This document shows positions 61,354 through 64,000 of a stretch of DNA of 64,000 bases, one piece after another. Under the pieces are notes generated by a model. The model was not told the origin of the DNA, did no database searches, and saw nothing but the letters and a program-made list of their open reading frames with translations. The DNA is from DASRWT01 sp963748485. GTDB taxonomy: Bacteria; Methylomirabilota; Methylomirabilia; Rokubacteriales; CSP1-6. The position numbers and the translations under genes were made by a program. The stretch's first letter is position 1; each line of letters opens with the position of its first letter. The DNA lies in NCBI GenBank assembly GCA_963748485.1, contig CAVVJF010000022.1, forward strand, positions 1 to 64,000, read 5' to 3'.

Positions 61354-61726
61354 GCGCCGGTCGCCCGTCCGAGCAGGGCCTCGATCTTTGCGAGGAGGCG
61401 GGCGAGATCGACGGGCTTGGTGTCGAAGTCGTCGCACCCCGCCGCGATGGCCTTCTCCCGATCGCCGGACATGGCATGCGCGGTGAGCGCGATCACCGGG
61501 ATGGCCCGCGTCTCGGGCGCCGCCTTGATCTGGCGGGTCGCTTCCCAGCCGTCCATGCCCGGCAGGCTCATGTCCATCAGGACCAGCGCCGGCGCCTCCG
61601 ACCGCGCCTTGGCGACACCCTGCTCTCCATCGACAGCGATGGCGACCTCGTAGCCGCGTTTGACGAGGCGGCGGGAGAGCATGTCGCGGTTCATCTCGTT
61701 GTCCTCGACGAGCAGGATCTTGGCCA

Positions 61727-61727
<1 letters not shown>
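61350..61727 (-). CDS. Single-domain response regulator (CheY-like)
   Basis: 125 residues. ILLVEDNEMNRDMLSRRL carries the acidic pair, LVLMDMSLPGMDGWE the phosphoacceptor Asp 52, ALTAHAMSGDREKA the Thr, and DFDTKPVD the Lys. A stand-alone receiver of this kind (DivK/Spo0F-like) usually relays phosphate. Start ATG 61727; a GTG at 61730 directly before it is an alternative. It lies between the hybrid kinase and the cyclase-regulator, overlapping both. Confidence 0.93.

Positions 61728-64000
<2,273 letters not shown>

Overview
The window reads as one contiguous piece of a GC-rich (by eye near 70% G+C) bacterial chromosome. The organism looks Gram-negative: there is an outer-membrane-type protein, an MlaC-like lipid carrier, periplasmic MsrP/MsrQ and many periplasmic binding proteins. 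The mix of LivFGHMK, TctABC and Dpp uptake systems, luciferase-like flavin monooxygenases, class III cyclase proteins and a radical SAM protein with a Cys-Sec-Ala-Glu-Pro tail resembles Candidatus Rokubacteria / Methylomirabilota-type soil bacteria. That placement is an inference from gene content, not a measured phylogeny. No rRNA, tRNA, CRISPR array or transposase was recognised.

Layout. 1-900: the end of a TatD nuclease and a RHH/RelE-type toxin-antitoxin pair with a near-consensus promoter. 900-5,460: a DUF2007 protein, an orphan molybdenum hydroxylase large subunit, a polysaccharide-deacetylase-like protein and an amidohydrolase. 5,470-10,690: a LivHMGF transporter without a binding protein, a flavin monooxygenase, a perfect 41-bp inverted repeat and an enol-lactonase-like hydrolase. 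10,680-18,230 (minus strand): a DUF1207-like outer-membrane protein, a zinc-ribbon/cyclase/AAA/TPR regulator, a 3-hydroxyisobutyrate-dehydrogenase-like enzyme, an orphan LivK-like protein and an SDR. 18,378-23,510: an aromatic-catabolism cluster with homogentisate and gentisate dioxygenase-like cupins. 23,507-26,509 (minus): DoxX, a P1/DmpA peptidase and two unrecognised proteins, all joined by 4-bp overlaps.

26,567-39,118 is mainly housekeeping: acyltransferase, MFS, HisC, GlnD, CDP-alcohol phosphatidyltransferase, a soluble lytic transglycosylase, RDD protein, MsrP/MsrQ and MlaC. 39,597-44,285 is a complete LivGFHM-LivK operon. 44,339-46,458 (minus) holds a small coiled-coil protein, a radical SAM protein whose reading frame continues through an in-frame TGA, and a NifU-like Fe-S carrier. 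46,556-58,863 holds an MFS exporter, TctCBA, DppBCDF, an N-acyl-D-amino-acid deacylase, a universal stress protein and a DppA-like protein. The window ends with a nucleotidyltransferase pair and three overlapping signalling genes, the last cut by the window edge.

The most interesting item is the radical SAM gene. At 44,698-44,700 (minus) a TGA sits in the context Cys-TGA-Ala-Glu-Pro. The frame then stays open for 19 codons, and a 7-bp stem with an AGUU loop begins 12 nt after the TGA. I read this as a selenocysteine codon with a bacterial SECIS element. A second feature is a family of GC-rich palindromic repeats (CCCTCTCCCC...GGGGAGAGGG) at six loci. In three genes it has become part of the coding 3' end or supplies the stop codon.
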